Below are positions 7,366-8,559 of a stretch of 8,559 bases of DNA, piece by piece (positions within the stretch are counted from its first letter, which is position 1; each line of letters begins with the position of its first letter). A model generated the notes under the pieces. That model had not been told where the DNA came from. It did no database searches and saw nothing but the letters and a program-made list of their open reading frames with translations. Source of the DNA: an uncultured Prevotella sp. (GTDB taxonomy: Bacteria; Bacteroidota; Bacteroidia; Bacteroidales; Bacteroidaceae); assembly GCA_945827565.1 (NCBI GenBank), contig CALZNR010000039.1, positions 1-8,559 on the forward strand, read 5' to 3'. Both the position numbers and the translations under genes were made by a program.

Positions 7366-8445
7366 ATGGAACAACCCAAGAAGATACTTTTTATTGACCG
7401 AGACGGAACACTCATACAAGAGCCTGAAGACGAACAGATTGACGCTATTGAGAAGTTAACTTTTGTACCAGGCACCATCAAAAACCTGAGTTTTATACGC
7501 AGCCATCTTGACTATCTGTTTGTAATGGTGAGCAATCAGGACGGATTGGGTACACCTTCTTTTCCCGAAAACACATTTTGGCCTGTTCATAACCTTATAC
7601 TGCGCACTCTGCAAGGTGAAGGTATTACGTTCGACGACATACTTATCGACCGGCATTTCCCTGAAGATAACGCCCCAACCAGAAAGCCCGGCATTGGAAT
7701 GGTTGAAAAATATATCAACAACCCAGCATATAATATTGCAGAGAGTTACGTGATTGGTGACCGAGAGACCGACCGCCAGTTTGCCGAGAATATAGGATGT
7801 AAGAGCCTAATCATTGGCAAGGAAGGGATGACATGGGAAAAAATTGCAGAATTATTGTTTGCGGGAGAACGCACAGCAACCATACAACGCACCACACATG
7901 AAACCGATATCCACGTCAGCATGAATCTGGACGGAAACGGGAAGTGTGACATTCATACTGGATTAGGGTTCTTTGATCACATGCTTGAACAGATTGGACG
8001 TCATGGAGGTATAGATTTAAAAATAGACGTAAAAGGAGATCTATACGTAGATGAACATCACACCATTGAAGACACGGCGATTGTATTGGGTCAGTGTATT
8101 CATCAGGCATTAGGAAACAAGCGGGGTATAGAACGTTATGGCTTCTGCCTTCCTATGGACGATTGCATGTGCCGTGTAGCACTCGACTTTGGCGGACGCC
8201 CTTGGTTGGTATGGGATGCGGAATTTAAGCGCGAAAAGATTGGAGAGATGCCCACCGAGATGTTTTATCATTTCTTCAAAAGTCTTAGCGACAGCGCACT
8301 GATGAACCTTAACATACAGGCAGAGGGAACAAATGAGCATCACAAGATAGAATCTATCTTCAAAAGTTTTGCCAGAGCGGTTAAAATGGCTGTGCGTCGT
8401 GACATTCACCACTTCGATCTGCCCTCCACCAAAGGTCAATTGTAA
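7366..8445 (+). CDS. hisB: Bifunctional histidinol-phosphatase / imidazoleglycerol-phosphate dehydratase
   Basis: This cytosolic two-domain enzyme of histidine synthesis performs the dehydration of imidazoleglycerol phosphate and the later dephosphorylation of histidinol phosphate. It has 359 residues, close to E. coli HisB (355). Residues 1-165 are a HAD phosphatase: DRDGT with nucleophile D11 and acid D13, SNQDG at 56-60, K107 in RKP, and GDRETD with D132/D136. Residues 172-359 are the dehydratase, with metal-binding histidine clusters [14 protein letters not shown] (H205, H213), DEHHTIED (H231, H232, E235), H302, and EHHKIES (H325, H326, E329). The ending LPSTKGQL matches the family's usual LPSSKG terminus. 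An oddity is that three of the four zinc ligands of the E. coli phosphatase loop (C, H, C, C) are replaced: D95, H97, A103 and T105 occupy those positions. No other his genes lie in the window. Confidence 0.97.
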   Translation: MEQPKKILFIDRDGTLIQEPEDEQIDAIEKLTFVPGTIKNLSFIRSHLDYLFVMVSNQDGLGTPSFPENTFWPVHNLILRTLQGEGITFDDILIDRHFPEDNAPTRKPGIGMVEKYINNPAYNIAESYVIGDRETDRQFAENIGCKSLIIGKEGMTWEKIAELLFAGERTATIQRTTHETDIHVSMNLDGNGKCDIHTGLGFFDHMLEQIGRHGGIDLKIDVKGDLYVDEHHTIEDTAIVLGQCIHQALGNKRGIERYGFCLPMDDCMCRVALDFGGRPWLVWDAEFKREKIGEMPTEMFYHFFKSLSDSALMNLNIQAEGTNEHHKIESIFKSFARAVKMAVRRDIHHFDLPSTKGQL

Positions 8446-8501
8446 TCTTGACAGTAAACACCCATCCCAACAGCACTTTATTGCGCTTGCTTTATAATAT
8501 A

Positions 8502-8559
8502 ATGCGTTCTGTCTTGTTGGATGCTGATATGCAAAACGGACTGACTTCATTGCGAGGTC
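8502..8559 (+). CDS. Possible start of a further gene, cut by the window end
   Basis: An ATG at 8502 opens a frame (MRSVLLDADMQNGLTSLRG) that runs to the window end without a stop. Nineteen codons are too few to identify a family, and an open stretch this short occurs often by chance. The upstream 56 bases are AT-rich near 8491-8501 but contain no TTTG/TAnnTTTG pair. The rest of the 114-base stretch after hisB (8446-8559) holds no other feature I can support. Confidence 0.2.
   Translation, partial: MRSVLLDADMQNGLTSLRG

Noticed and set aside
8448..8498. TTGACA (8448-8453) and TATAAT (8493-8498) as a sigma-70 promoter
   Set aside because: The two boxes are 39 bases apart instead of about 17, and this phylum uses different promoter elements.
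8464..8522. Imperfect inverted repeat ATCCCAACA / TGTTGGAT after hisB
   Set aside because: Only about 8 pairs with a bulge and a loop over 40 bases, with no T-run after it; not convincing as the hisB terminator.
8110..8550. 146-codon minus-strand frame over the end of hisB
   Set aside because: Mostly antisense to the conserved dehydratase domain, with no recognisable motif and no promoter at its 5' end.
52..8559. A previously undescribed defence or mobile system
   Set aside because: The nuclease/helicase pair matches AddAB repair enzymes with all expected motifs. No integrase, toxin, reverse transcriptase, CRISPR repeat or phage gene is present, and the remaining genes are a chaperone, a histidine enzyme and one unknown membrane protein.

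Overview
The window looks like a contig end from a shotgun assembly of a Bacteroidales bacterium. A Prevotella-like member of Prevotellaceae is my best guess from protein character; this is inference. Supporting signs are the Bacteroidetes-type promoter (TTTG, 19 bp, TAnnTTTG) at 6303-6333, the absence of Shine-Dalgarno sequences, a long-form HtpG with a charged C-terminal insert, and a HAD-type HisB fusion. The first 51 bases are not genomic. They are an Illumina Nextera read-2 adapter (P7 tail, 8-base index, transposase mosaic end), and they create a false N-terminal peptide on the first gene.

Layout, all on the + strand. 53-1348 is the C-terminal third or so of an AddA-type UvrD helicase/nuclease, cut off at the contig edge. 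It overlaps by ATGA the start of an AddB-type nuclease/Fe-S subunit (1345-4170). htpG, the bacterial Hsp90 (4178-6238), follows after only 7 bases. These three look like one operon, whose promoter lies off the left end. The 129-base gap after htpG holds a weak possible terminator, a good Bacteroidetes promoter, and a 19/20-matching 20-bp inverted repeat. The left arm of the repeat overlaps the -7 box and the right arm covers the start codon of the next gene. That gene (6368-7303) encodes an uncharacterised protein with about six membrane segments. After a 62-base gap with a run of eight C comes hisB (7366-8445), the fused histidinol-phosphatase/imidazoleglycerol-phosphate dehydratase. The last 114 bases contain at most the first codons of another gene.

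AddA and AddB together would process double-strand DNA ends for RecA-dependent repair. HtpG is a general chaperone. HisB catalyses two steps of histidine synthesis. I see no mobile element, CRISPR array, RNA gene or unknown multi-gene system. The most interesting non-coding signal is the inverted repeat at 6311-6375.
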